Below, in pieces: positions 8,485-19,634 of a DNA stretch of 64,000 nt. Position numbers and translations under genes: made by a program. Origin of the DNA: Eulemur rufifrons (Eukaryota > Chordata > Mammalia > Primates > Lemuridae); the NCBI RefSeq assembly GCF_041146395.1, contig NW_027182874.1, positions 240,001 to 304,000 on the forward strand, in the 5' to 3' direction. Numbering within the stretch: position 1 is the stretch's first letter; every line of letters begins with the position of its first letter. Under the pieces are notes generated by a model. That model saw nothing but the letters and a program-made list of their open reading frames with translations, was not told the origin of the DNA and did no database searches.

Positions 8485-10477
8485 TTTAAGAATCCTTAGA
8501 TTCATCACCTTGGAATCCAACATGGTTCTCCAGACCCCTCTATGCGTGGGCCCAGGTAACAGGCTTCTTCCAAGAAGTATGCCACAGAGCTTTTGAATTA
8601 AACAGTACGTTGAGAATTATTTGCCGGGTTTTCAGCACGTTTCAACATAATTATGATAAAGTTTGTATATGCCTCCTTAAACCCAACATGGCTGCCACGG
8701 GCATAACTATGCTGAGGCGTAGCTGACTTGGTGTTGCCTATTTTTGTTAGTGGAGACTGACAAGAAGCCATTCTTCTAAGTATCATCCCACCACCATTTT
8801 TCCATTGTTTTAAAATGCAGGGAAATTTTGCAAGTTAGCATTATAATTAGTAGCTGGAGGGTACGGTTTTTTTTTTGTGTGTGTGTGTGGTCGATGTGGA
8901 TGGGGGGGTCAGGCCCTCTGTCAGTTCAATGGTTAGTTTTTATTATCCCCAGAGAGGAGAAGTGGGCATGTGTTTGGCAGGTGAAAAGGGCGGATTCTGT
9001 TTCAGAGAATTAACGATGATCCCCATGGTCATCCCGTTCCTTTAATAATCCTTTACTTCATCAGCTGGAAATCCACCATGGTTCTCTATACTCCTCTTTG
9101 CGTGGGAACAGGTAACTGCCTTGTTCCAAGAAGTATGCCGCAGAGCTTTTCAATTAACCACTACGTTGAAAATTATTTGCAGGTGTTCAGCGTTTTACCA
9201 TAATTGTGAGAACCATTGTTTGTGCCTCCTGAAACCCAAGAAGGCTGCGACGGACATAGCTATGCTGAGGAGTAGCTGACTTGGTGTTGCCTATTTTTGT
9301 TAGTGGAGACTGACAGGAAGCCATTCTTCTAATTATCATCCCACCACCATTTTTCCATTGTTTTAAAATGCAGGGAAATTTTGCAAGTTAGCATTATAAT
9401 GAGTAGCTGGAGGGTACGGGTTTTTTTGTGTGTGTATGGTCGATGTGGATGGGGGGGTCAGACCCTCTGTCAGTTCGCTGGTTATTTTTTATTATCCCCA
9501 GAGAGGAGAAGTGGGCATGTGTTTGGCAGGTGAAAAGGGCGGATTCTGTTTCAGAGAATTAACTATGATCCCCATGGTCATCCCTTTCCTTTAATAATCC
9601 TTTACTTCATCAGCTGGAAATCCACCATGGTTCTCTATACTCCTCTTTGCGTGGGAACAGGTAACTGGCTTGTTCCAAGCAGTATGCCGCAGAGCTTTTC
9701 AATTAACCACTACGTTGAAAATTATTTGCAGGTGTTCAGCGTTTCACCATAATTGTGAGAACCTTTGTTTGTGCCTCCTGAAACCCAAGAAGGCTGCGAC
9801 GGACATAGCTATGCTGAGGAGTAGCTGACTTGGTGTTGCCTATTTTTGTTAGTGGAGACTGACAAGAAGCCATTCTTCTAATTATCATCCCACCACCATT
9901 TTTCCATTGTTTTAAAATGCAGGGAAATTTTGCAAGTTAGCATTGTAATTAGTAGCTGGAGGGTACGGTTTTTTTTGTGTGTGTGTGGTCGATGTGGATG
10001 GGGTGGTCAGGCCCTCTGTCAGTTCGCTGGTTAGTTTTTATTATCCCCAGAGAGGAGAAGTGGGCATGTGTTTGGCAGGTGAAAAGGGCGGATTCTGTTT
10101 CAGAGAATTAACGATGATCCCCATGGTCATCCCGTTCCTTTAATAATCCTTGACTTCATTAGCTGGAAATCCACCATGGTTCTATATACTCCTCTTTGCG
10201 TGGGAACAGGTAACTGGCTTGTTCCAAGAAGTATGCCGCAGAGCTTTTCAATTAACCACTACGTTGAAAATTATTTGCAGATGTTCAGCGTTTCACCATA
10301 ATTGTGGAACCTTTGTTTGTGCCTCCTGAAACCCAAGAAGGCAGCGACGGACATAATTATGCTGAGGAGTAGCTGACTTGGTGTTCCCTATTTTTGTTAG
10401 TGGAGACTGACAAGAAGCCATTCTTCTAAGTATCATCCCACCACCATATTTCCATTGATTTAAAATGCAGGGAAATT

Positions 10478-11028
10478 TTGCAAGTTAGCATTATAATTAG
10501 TAGCTGGAGGGTACGATTTTTTTGTGTGTGTGTGGTCGATGTGGATGGGGGGGCGGTCAGGCCCTCTGTCAGTTCGCTGGTTATTTTTTATTATCACCAG
10601 AGAGGAGAAGTGGGCATGTGTTTGGCAGGTGAAAAGGGCGGATTCTGTTTCAGAGAATTAACGATGATCCCCATGGTCATCCCTTTCCTTTAATAATCCT
10701 TTACTTCATCAGCTGGAAATCCACCATGGTTCTCTATACTCCTCTTTGCCTGGGAACAGGTAACTGGCTTGTTCCAAGAAGTATGCCGCAGAGCTTTTCA
10801 ATTAACCACTACGTTGAAAATTATTTGCAGGTGTTCAGCGTTTCACCATAATTGTGAGAATCTTTGTTTGTGCCTCCTGAAACCGAAGAATGCTGCGACG
10901 GACATAACTATGCTGAGGAGTAGCTGACTTGGTGTTGCCTATTTTTGTTAGTGGAGACTGACAAGATGCCATTCTTCTAAGTCTCATCCCACAACCATTT
11001 TTCCATTGTTTTAAAATGCAGGGAAATT
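10478..11028 (+). repeat. Reference class A monomer (551 bp)
   Basis: Class A is recognised by 'gggtacg' plus a T then GT run, 'gtcgatgtggatgg', 'cagttcgctggtta', 'gcatgtgtttggcaggtg', 'aaaagggcggattctg', 'attaacgatgatcccc', 'taataatcctttac', 'agctggaaatcc', 'tgccgcagagc' and 'aagaaggctgcgacgg'. The palindrome's right arm is replaced by 'cgatgatccccatgg', so no long dyad remains. Confidence 0.9.
10726..10851 (+). other. Recurrent 41-codon frame behind a Kozak-like CCACCATGG (probably not a gene)
   Basis: In most main-array monomers the 'ccaccatgg' landmark opens a 41-codon frame that ends at 'ccataa'. Equivalent frames are at 22829..22954 in a class B monomer and 27213..27338 in a class C monomer, where the start is ccatgt. 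Against a gene: several edge monomers have an early stop or no ATG (5790, 6890, 7430 and 7980 regions), there is no recognisable domain, and copy-wide openness follows from homogenisation. It is reported because of its regularity only. Confidence 0.15.
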
Positions 11029-14000
11029 TTGCAAGTTAGCATTATAATTAGTAGCTGGAGGGTACAGTTTTTTTTTTTTGTGTGTGGTCGATGTGGATGG
11101 GAGTGGGTCAGGCCCTCTGTCAGTTCGCTGGTTAGTTTTTATTATCCCCAGAGAGGAGAAGTGGGCATGTGTTTGGCAGGTGAAAAGGGCGGATTCTGTT
11201 TCAGACAATTAACTATGATCCCCATGGTCATCCCTTTCCTTTAATAATCCTTTACTTCATCAGGTGGAAATCCACCATTATTCTCTATACTCCTCTTTGC
11301 ATGGGAACAGGTAACTGGCTTGTTCCAAGAAGTATGCCGCAGAGCTTTTCAATTAACCACTACGTTGAAAATTATTTGCAGGTGTTCAGCGTTTCACCAT
11401 AATTGTGAGAACCTTTGTTTGTGCCTCCTGAAACCCAAGAAGGCTGCGACGGACATAGCTATGCTGAGGAGTAGCTGACTTGGTGTTGCCTATTTTTGTT
11501 AGTGGAGACTGACAAGAAGCCATTCTTCTAAGTATCATCCCACCACCATTTTTCCATTGTTTTAAAATGCAGGGAAATTTTGCAAGTTAGCATTGTAATT
11601 AGTAGCTGGAGGGTACGGTTTTTTTTGTGTTTGTGTGGTCGATGTGGATGGGGTGGTCAGGCCCTCTGTCAGTTCGCTGGTTAGTTTTTATTATCCCCAG
11701 AGAGGAGAAGTGGGCATGTCTTTGGCAGGTGAAAAGGGCGGATTCTGTTTCAGAGAATTAACGATGATCCCCATGGTCATCTCGTTCCTTTAATAATCCC
11801 TGACTTCATTAGCTGGAAATCCACCATGGTTCTATATACTCCTCTTTGTGTGGGAACAGGTAACTGGCTTGTTCCAAGAAGTATGCCGCAGAGCTTTTCA
11901 ATTAACCACTACGTTGAAAATTATTTGCAGATGTTCAGCGTTTCACCATAATTGTGAGAACCTTTGTTTGTGCCTCCTGAAACTGAAGAAGGCAGCGACG
12001 GACATAACTATGCTGAGGAGTAGCTGACTTGGTGTTGCCTATTTTTGTTAGTGGAGACTGACAAGAAGCCATTCTTCTAAGTATCATCCCACCACCATTT
12101 TTCCATTGATTTAAAATGCAGGGAAATTTTGCAAGTTAGCATTATAATTAGTAGCTGGAGGGTACGATTTTTTTGTGTGTGTGTGGTCGATGTGGATGGG
12201 GGGGCGGTCAGGCCCTCTGTCAGTTCGCTGGTTATTTTTTATTATCCCCAGAGAGGAGAACTGGGCATGTGTTTGGCAGGTGAAAAGGGCGGATTCTGTT
12301 TCAGAGAATTAACGATGATCCCCATGGTCATCCCGTTCCTTTAATAATCCTTTACTTCATCAGCTGGAAATCCACCATGGTTCTCTATACTCCTCTTTGC
12401 CTGGGAACAGGTAACTGGCTTGTTCCAAGAAGTATGCCGCAGAGCTTTTCAATTAACCACTACGTTGAAAATTTTTTGCAGGTGTTCAGCGTTTCACCAT
12501 AATTGTGAGAACCTTTGTTTGTGCCTCCTGAAACCCAAGAAGGCTGCGACGGACCTAACTATGCTGAGGAGTAGCTGACTTGGTGTTGCCTATTTTTGTT
12601 AGTGGAGACTGACAAGATGCCATTCTTCTAAGTCTCATCCCACCACCATTTTTCCATTGTTTTAAAATGCAGGGAAATTTTGCAAGTTAGCATTATAATT
12701 AGTAGCTGGAGGGTACGGTTTTCTTTTGTGTGTGTGGTCGATGTGGATGGGAGGGGGTCAGGCCCTCTGTCAGTTCGCTGGTTAGTTTTTATTATCCCCA
12801 GAGAGGAGAAGTGGGCATGTGTTTGGCAGGTGAAAAGGGCGGATTCTGTTTCAGAGAATTAACTATGATCCCCATGGTCATCCGTTTCCTTTAATAATCC
12901 TTTACTTCATCAGCTGGAAATCCACCATGGTTCTCTATACTCCTCTTTGCATGGGAACAGGTAACTGGCTTGTTCCAAGCAGTATGCCGCAGAGCTTTTC
13001 AATTAACCACTACGTTGAAAATTATTTGCAGGTGTTCAGCGTTTCACCATAATTGTGAGAACCTTTGTTTGTGCCTCCTGAAACCCAAGAATGCTGCGAT
13101 GGACATAGCTATGCTGAGGAGTAGCTGACTTGGTGTTGCCTATTTTTGTTAGTGGAGACTGACAAGAAGCCATTCTTCTAAGTATCATCCCACCACCATT
13201 TTTCCATTGTTTTAAAATGCAGGGAAATTTTGCAAGTTAGCATTGTAATTAGTAGCTGGAGGGTACGGTTTTTTTTGTGTGTGTGTGGTCGATGTGGATG
13301 GGGTGGTCAGGCCCTCTGTCAGTTCGCTGGTTAGTTTTTATTATCCCCAGAGAGGAGAAGTGGGCATGTCTTTGGCAGGTGAAAAGGGCGGATTCTGTTT
13401 CAGAGAATTAACGATGATCCCCATGGTCATCCCGTTCCTTTAATAATCCTTGACTTCATCAGCTGGAAATCCACCATGGTTCTATATACTCCTCTTTGCG
13501 TGGGAACAGGTAACTGGCTTGTTCCAAGAAGTATGCCGCAGAGCTTTTCAATTAACCACTACGTTGAAAATTATTTGCAGATGTTCAGAGTTTCACCATA
13601 TTTGTGAGAACATTTGTTTGTGTCTCCTGAAACCCAAGAAGGCAGCGACGGACATAACTATGCTGAGGAGTAGCTGACTTGGTGTTGCCTATTTTTGTTA
13701 GTGGAGACTGACAAGAAGCCATTCTTCTAAGTATCATCCCACCACCATTTTTCCATTGATTTAAAATGCAGGGAAATTTTGCAAGTTAGCATTATAATTA
13801 GTAGCTGGAGGGTACGGTGTTTTTTTGTGTGTGTGGTCGATGTGGATGGGGGAGGTTCAGGCCCTCTGTCAGTTCGCTGGTTATTTTTTATTATCCCCAG
13901 AGAGGAGAAGTGGGCATGTGTTTGGCAGGTGAAAAGGGCGGATTGTGTTTCAGAGAATTAACGATGATCCCCATGGTCATCCCGTTCCTTTAATAATCCT

Positions 14001-14875
14001 TTACTTCATCAGCTGGAAATCCACCATGGTTCTCTATACTCCTCTAGCCTGGGAACAGGTAACTGGCTTGGTCCAAGAAGTATGCCGCAGAGCTTTTCAA
14101 TTAACCACTACGTTGAAAATTATTTGCAGGTGTTCAACATTTCACCATAATTGTGAGAACCTTTGTTTGTGCCTCCTGAAACCCAAGAAGGCTGCGACAG
14201 ACATAACTATGCTGAGGAGTAGCTGACTTGGTATTGCCTATTTTTGTTAGTGGAGACTGACAAGAAGCCATTCTTCTAAGTCTCATCCCACCACCATTTT
14301 TCCATTGTTTTAAAATGCAGGGAAATTTTGCAAGTTAGCATTATAATTAGTAGCTGGAGGGTACGGATTTTTTTTAGTGTGTGGTCGATGTGGATGGTGG
14401 GGGTCAGGCCCTGTGTCAGTTCGCTGGTTAGTTTTTATTATCCCCAGAGAGGAGAAGTGGGCATGTGTTTGGCAGGTGAAAAGGGCGGATTCTGTTTCAG
14501 AGAATTAACGATGATCCCCATGGTCATCCCTTTCCTTTAATAATCCTTTACTTCATCAGCTGGAAATCCACCATGGTTCTATATACTCCTCTTTGCGTGG
14601 GAACAGGTAACTGCCTTGTTCCAAGAAGTATGCCGCAGAGCTTTTCAATTAACCACTACGTTGAAAATTATTTGCAGGTGTTCAGCGTTTCACCATAATT
14701 GTGATAACGTTTGTTTGTGCCTCCTGAAACCCAAGAAGGCTGCGACAGACATAACTATGCTGAGGCGTAGCTGACTTCGTTTTGCCTATTTTTGTTAGTG
14801 GAGACTGACAAGAATCCATTCCTGTAAGTATCATCTCACCATCATTTTTCCATTGTTTAAAAATGCAGGAAAATT

Positions 14876-17431
14876 TTGCAAGTTAGCATTATAATTAGTA
14901 GCTGGAGGCTACGGTGTTTTTTTTTTTTTTTTTCCTGTGGGGTCGGTGTGGATGTGTTGGTCAGGCCCTCTGTCAGTTCCCCGGTTGGTTTTATTATCCC
15001 CAGAGAGGAGAAGTGGGTATTAGTATGGCAGGTGAAAACTGCGGATCTGTTTCAGAGAATTAAACAGGATCCGCATGGTAATCCCGTTCCTTTAAGTATC
15101 CTTTGCTTCATGAGCTGGGAATCCACCATGGTTCTATATACTTGTCTATGCGTGGGCACAGGAAACTGGCTAGTTCCAAGAAGTATGCCTCAGAGCTTTT
15201 CAATTAACCAGTATGTTGACAATCCTTTGCAGGTTTTCAGCGTTTCACCATAATTGTGATAACGTGTGTATGTGCCTACTGAAACCAAATATGGCTGCTA
15301 CGGACATAACTATCCTGAGGCGTAGCTGACTTGGTGTTGCCTATTTTTGTCAGTGGAGACTGACAAGAAGCCATTCTTCTAAGTATCATCCCACCATCAT
15401 TTCTCCATTGTTTAAAAATGCAGGGAAATTTTGCACTTGGCATTATAATTAGTAGCTGGAGGGTACTTTTTTGTTTTGTGGGGTCGGTCAGGATGGGTGT
15501 TCAGGCCCTCTGTCAGATCGCTGGTTTGTTTTTATTATCCCCAGAGAAGAGTAGTGGGCATGTGCTTGGCAGGTGAAAAGTGCGGATTCTGTTTCAGAGA
15601 ATTAAACAGGATCCGCATGGTCATCTCATTCCTTTAAGAATCCTTTGCTTCATCAGCTGGGATTCCACCATGTTTCTATATACTCCTCTATGCGTGGGCA
15701 CAGGTACCTAGCTTGTTCCAAGAATTATGCTGGAGAGTTTTCAAATTAACCAGTACGTTGAAAATTATTTGCAGGTTTTCAGCGTTTCACCATAATTTTG
15801 ATAACGTTTGTATGTCCCTCCTGAAACCCAAGAAGGCTGCAACGGACATAACTATGCTGAGGAGTAGCTGACTTGGTGTTGCCTATTTTTGTTAGTGGAG
15901 AGAGACAAGAAGCCATTCTTCTAAGTATGATCCCACCACCATTTTTCCATTGTTTTAAAATGCAGGGAAATTTTGCAAGTTAGCATTATAATTAGTAGCT
16001 GGAGGGTACCATTTTTTTTTTGGTGTGTGGTCGACGTGGATGGGGGGGTCAGGCCCAATGTCAGTTCGCTGGTTAGTTTTTATTATCCCCAGAGAGGAGA
16101 AGTGGGCATGTGTTTGGCAGGTGAAAAGGGCGGATTCTGTTTCAGAGAATTAACGATGATCCCCATGGTCATCCCGTTCCTTTAATAATCCTTTACTTCA
16201 TCAGCTGGAAACCCACCATGGTTCTAAATACTCCTCTTTGCGTGGGAACAAGTAACTGGCTTGTTCCAAGAAGTATGCCGCAGAGCTTTTCAATTAACCA
16301 CTACGTTGAAAATTATTTGCAGGTGTTCAGCGTTTCACCATAATTGTGATAACGTGTGTTTGTGCCTCCTGAAACCCAAGAAGGCTGCGACGGACATAAC
16401 TATGCTGAGGAGTAGCTGACTTGCTGTTGCCTATTTTTGTTAGTGGAGACTGACAAGAAGCCATTCTAATAAGTATCATCCCACCATCATTATTCCATTG
16501 TTTTAAAATGCAGGGAAATTTTGCAAGTTAGCATTATAATTAGTAGCTGGAGGGTACGGTTTTTTTTCTGTGTGTGTGGTCGATGTGAATGGGGGGAGGG
16601 TCCGGCCCTCTGTCAGTTCGCTGGTTAGTTTTTATTATCCCCAGAGAGGAGAAGTGGTCATGTGTTTGGCAGGTGAAAAGGGCGGATTCTGTTTCAGAGA
16701 ATTAACGATGATCACCATGGTCATCCCGTTGCTTTAATAATCCTTTACTTCATCAGCTGGAAATCCACCATGGTATTATATACTCCTCTTTGCGTGGGAA
16801 CAGGTAACTGCCTTGTTCCAAGAAGTATGCCGCAGAGCTTTTCAATTAACGACTACGATGAAAATTATTTGCAGGTGTTCAGCGTTTTACCATAATTGTG
16901 AGAACCTTTGTTTGTGCCTCCTGAAACCCAAGAAGGCTGCGATGGACATAGCTATGCTGAGGAGTAGCTGACTTGGTGTTGCCTATTTTTGTTAGTGGAG
17001 ACTGACAAGAAGCCATTCTTCTAGGTATCATCCCACCACCATTTTTCCATTGTTTTAAAATGCAGGGAAATTTTGCAAGTTAGCATTATAATTAGTAGCT
17101 GGAGGGTACGGTTTTTTTTTGTGTGTGTGGTCGATGTGGATGGGGGGGGTCAGGCCCTCTGTCAGTTCGCTGGTTAGTTTTTATTATCCCCAGAGAGGAG
17201 AAGTGGGCATGTGTTTGGCAGGTGAAAAGGGCGGATTCTGTTTCAGAGAATTAACGATGATCCCCATGGTCATCCCGTTCCTTTAATAATGCTTTACTTC
17301 ATCAGCTGGAAATCCACCATGGTTCTGTATACTCCTCTTTGCGTGGGAACAAGTAACTGCCTTGTTCCAAGAAGTATGCCGCAGAGCTTTTCAATTAACC
17401 ACTACCTTGAAAATTATTTGCAGGTGTTCAT
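14876..17431 (+). repeat. First class B and C monomers, then class A run
   Basis: Anchors are at 14876 (B), 15431 (C), 15973 (A), 16521 (A) and 17073 (A). This is where classes B and C first appear going away from the L1 edge. B shows a T run of about 17 followed by 'cctgtggggtcggtgtgg' and 'gtattagtatggcagg'. C shows 'ggtacttttttgttttgtgg' and 'gagaagagtagtggg'. The A monomers here resemble the preceding block but do not keep its 3-monomer register clearly. Confidence 0.85.
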
Positions 17432-19490
17432 CGTTTCACCATAATTGTGATAACGTGTGTTTGTGCCTCCTGAAACCCAAGAAGGCTGCGACGGACATAA
17501 CTATGCTGAGGAGTAGCTGACTTGGTGTTGCCTATTTTTGTTAGTGGAGACTGACAAGAAGCCATTCTTCTAAGTATCATCCCACCACCATTTTTCCATT
17601 GTTTTAAAATGCAGGGAAATTTTGCAAGTTAGCATTATAATTAGTAGCTGGAGGGTATGGTTTTTTTTGTGTGTGTGGTCGATGTGGATGGTGGGGGTCA
17701 GGCCCTCTGTCAGTTCGCTGGTTTGTTTTTATTATCCCCAGAGAGGAGAAGTGGGCATGTGTTTGACAGGTGAAAAGGGCGGATTCTGTTTCAGAGAATT
17801 AACGATGATCCCCATGGTCATCCCGTTCCTTTAATAATCCTTTACTTCATCAGCTGGAAATCCACCACGGTTCTATATACTCCTCTTTGCGTGGGAACAG
17901 GTAACTGGCTTGTTCCAAGAAGTATGCCGCAGAGCTTTTCAATTAACCGCTACGTTGAAAATTATTTGCAGGTGTTCAGCGTTTCACCATAATTGTGATA
18001 ACGTTTGTTTGTGCCTCCTGAAACCCAAGAAGGCTGCGACGGACATAACTATGCTGAGGCGTAGCTGACTTGGTGTTGCCTATTTTTGTTAGTGGAGACT
18101 GACAAGAAAACATTCTTGTAAGTATCATCTCACCATCATTTTTCCATTGTTTAAAAATGCAGGGAAATTTTGCAAGTTAGCATTATAATTAGTAGCTGGA
18201 GGCTACGGTGTTTTTTTTTTTTTTTTTTCCTGTGGGGTCGGTGTGGATGTGTTGGTCAGGCCCTCTGTCAGTTCGCTGGTTTGTTTTTATTATCCCCAGA
18301 GAGGAGAAGTGGGTATTAGTATGGCAGGTGAAAACTGCGGATCTGTTTCAGAGAAATAAACAGGATCCGCATGGTAATCCCGTTCCTTTAAGAATCCTGT
18401 GCTTCATGAGCTGGGATTCCACCATGGTACTATATACTTCTCTTTGCGAGGGAACAGGTAACTGGCTTGTTCCAAGAAGTATGCCTCAGAGCTTTTCAAT
18501 TAACCAGTATGTTGACAATCCTTTGCAGGTTTTCAGCGTTTCACCATAATTGTGATAATGTGTGTATGTGCCTATTGAAACCAAATATGGCTGCTACGGA
18601 CATAACTATGCTGAGGCGTAGCTGACTTGGTGTTGGCTATTTTTGTCAGTGGAGACTGACAAGAAGCCATTCTTCTAAGTATCATCCCACCATCATTTCT
18701 CCATTGTTTAAAAATGCAGGGAAATTTTGCAAATTGGCATTATAATTAGTAGCTGGAGGGTACTTTTTTGTTTTGTGGGGTCGGTCAGGATGGGTGTTCA
18801 GGCCCTCTGTCAGATCGCTGGTTTGTTTTTATTATCCCCAGAGAAGAGTAGTGGGCATGTGTTTGGCTGGTGAAAAGTGCGGATTCTGTTTCAGAGAATT
18901 AAACAGGATCTGCATGGTCATCTCATTCCTTTAAGAATCCTTTGCTTCATCAACTGGGATTCCACCATGTTTCTATATACTCCACTATGCGTGGGCACAG
19001 GTACCTGGCTTGTTCCAAGAATTATGCTGGAGAGTTTTCAAATTAACCAGTACGTTGAAAATTATTTGCAGGTTTTCATCGTTTCACCATAATTTTGATA
19101 AAGTTTGTATGTCCCTCCTGAAACCCAAGAAGGCTGCGACGGACATAACTATGCTGAGGAGTAGCTGACTTGGTGTTGCCTATTTTTGTTAGTGGAGACA
19201 GACAAGAAGCCATTCTTCTAAGTATGATCCCACCACCATTTTTCCATTGTTTTAAAATGCAGGGAAATTTTGCAAGTTAGCATTATAATTAGTAGCTGGA
19301 GGGTACGGTTTTTTTTTTTTTTGTGTGTGTGGTCGATGTTGATGGGCGGGGGGTCAGGCCCTCTGTCAGTTCGCTGGTTAGTTTTTATTATCCCCAGAGA
19401 GGAGAAGTGGGCATGTGTTTGGCAGGTGAAAAGGGCGGATTCTGTTTCAGAGAATTAACGATGATCCCCATGGTCATCCCGTTCCTTTAA
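17432..19490 (+). repeat. Tandem block duplication, copy 1 (offset about 2,204 bp)
   Basis: This stretch (A-tail, A, B, C, A-head; anchors 17622, 18170, 18726, 19270) is repeated almost exactly about 2,203-2,204 bases downstream. Shared private variants are 'gtgtttgacagg', 'aagaaaacattcttg', 'cttctctttgcgaggg', 'ggtgttggctat' and 'gatgttgatgggcgg'. I saw only a few single-base differences, such as ccaccacgg against ccaccatgg. The four-monomer unit is one B-C-A-A cassette. Confidence 0.9.
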
Positions 19491-19634
19491 TAATCCTTTA
19501 TTCATCAGCTGGAAATCCACCATGGTTCTATATACTCCTCTTTGCGTGGGAACAGGTAACTGGCTTGTTCCAACAAGTATGCCGCAGAGCTTTTCAATTA
19601 ACCACTACGTTGAAAATTATTTGCAGGTGTTCAG

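Larger units (their letters stand above)
5756..8827 (+). repeat. Divergent edge monomers of the satellite (one partial, five complete)
   Basis: Anchors equivalent to 'ttgcaagttagcat' lie near 6099, 6650, 7195, 7741 and 8294, giving units of about 534-553 bp. These copies differ from each other and from the main array at many positions, far more than main-array copies of one class do. They differ in structure too: four carry a near-perfect palindrome where the main array has only a remnant, and several keep 'caagatggctgcc' where class A reads 'caagaaggctgcg'. The first unit lacks its front part because the L1 sits there. This is the decayed margin expected at the end of a satellite array, where homogenisation is weak. 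Confidence 0.9.
8828..14875 (+). repeat. Class A satellite block, 11 monomers in a 3-monomer (about 1.65 kb) HOR
   Basis: Anchors are at 8828, 9381, 9930, 10478, 11029, 11580, 12129, 12680, 13230, 13779 and 14328, all class A (acggttttttt-GT run, aagggcggattctg, cgatgatcccc). Private variants recur every third monomer. 'ccattgatttaaaatgc' is found near 10452, 12105 and 13755. 'gcagatgttcag' is found near 10268, 11919 and 13579. 'cttgacttcat' recurs with the same monomers, and 'aagtctcatcc' precedes 11029, 12680 and 14328. The period is therefore about 1,650 bp. No class B or C monomer occurs here. Confidence 0.88.

Noticed and set aside
10580..10620. Relic of an MIR element around 'attatccccagagaggagaa'
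   Set aside because: The similarity would require deletion of the central MIR part and is limited to two short strings. It is too weak to call without an alignment.
10809..10825. A CENP-B box
   Set aside because: Only the first half resembles the box. Position three and the CGGG half differ, so it does not meet the known minimum for binding.
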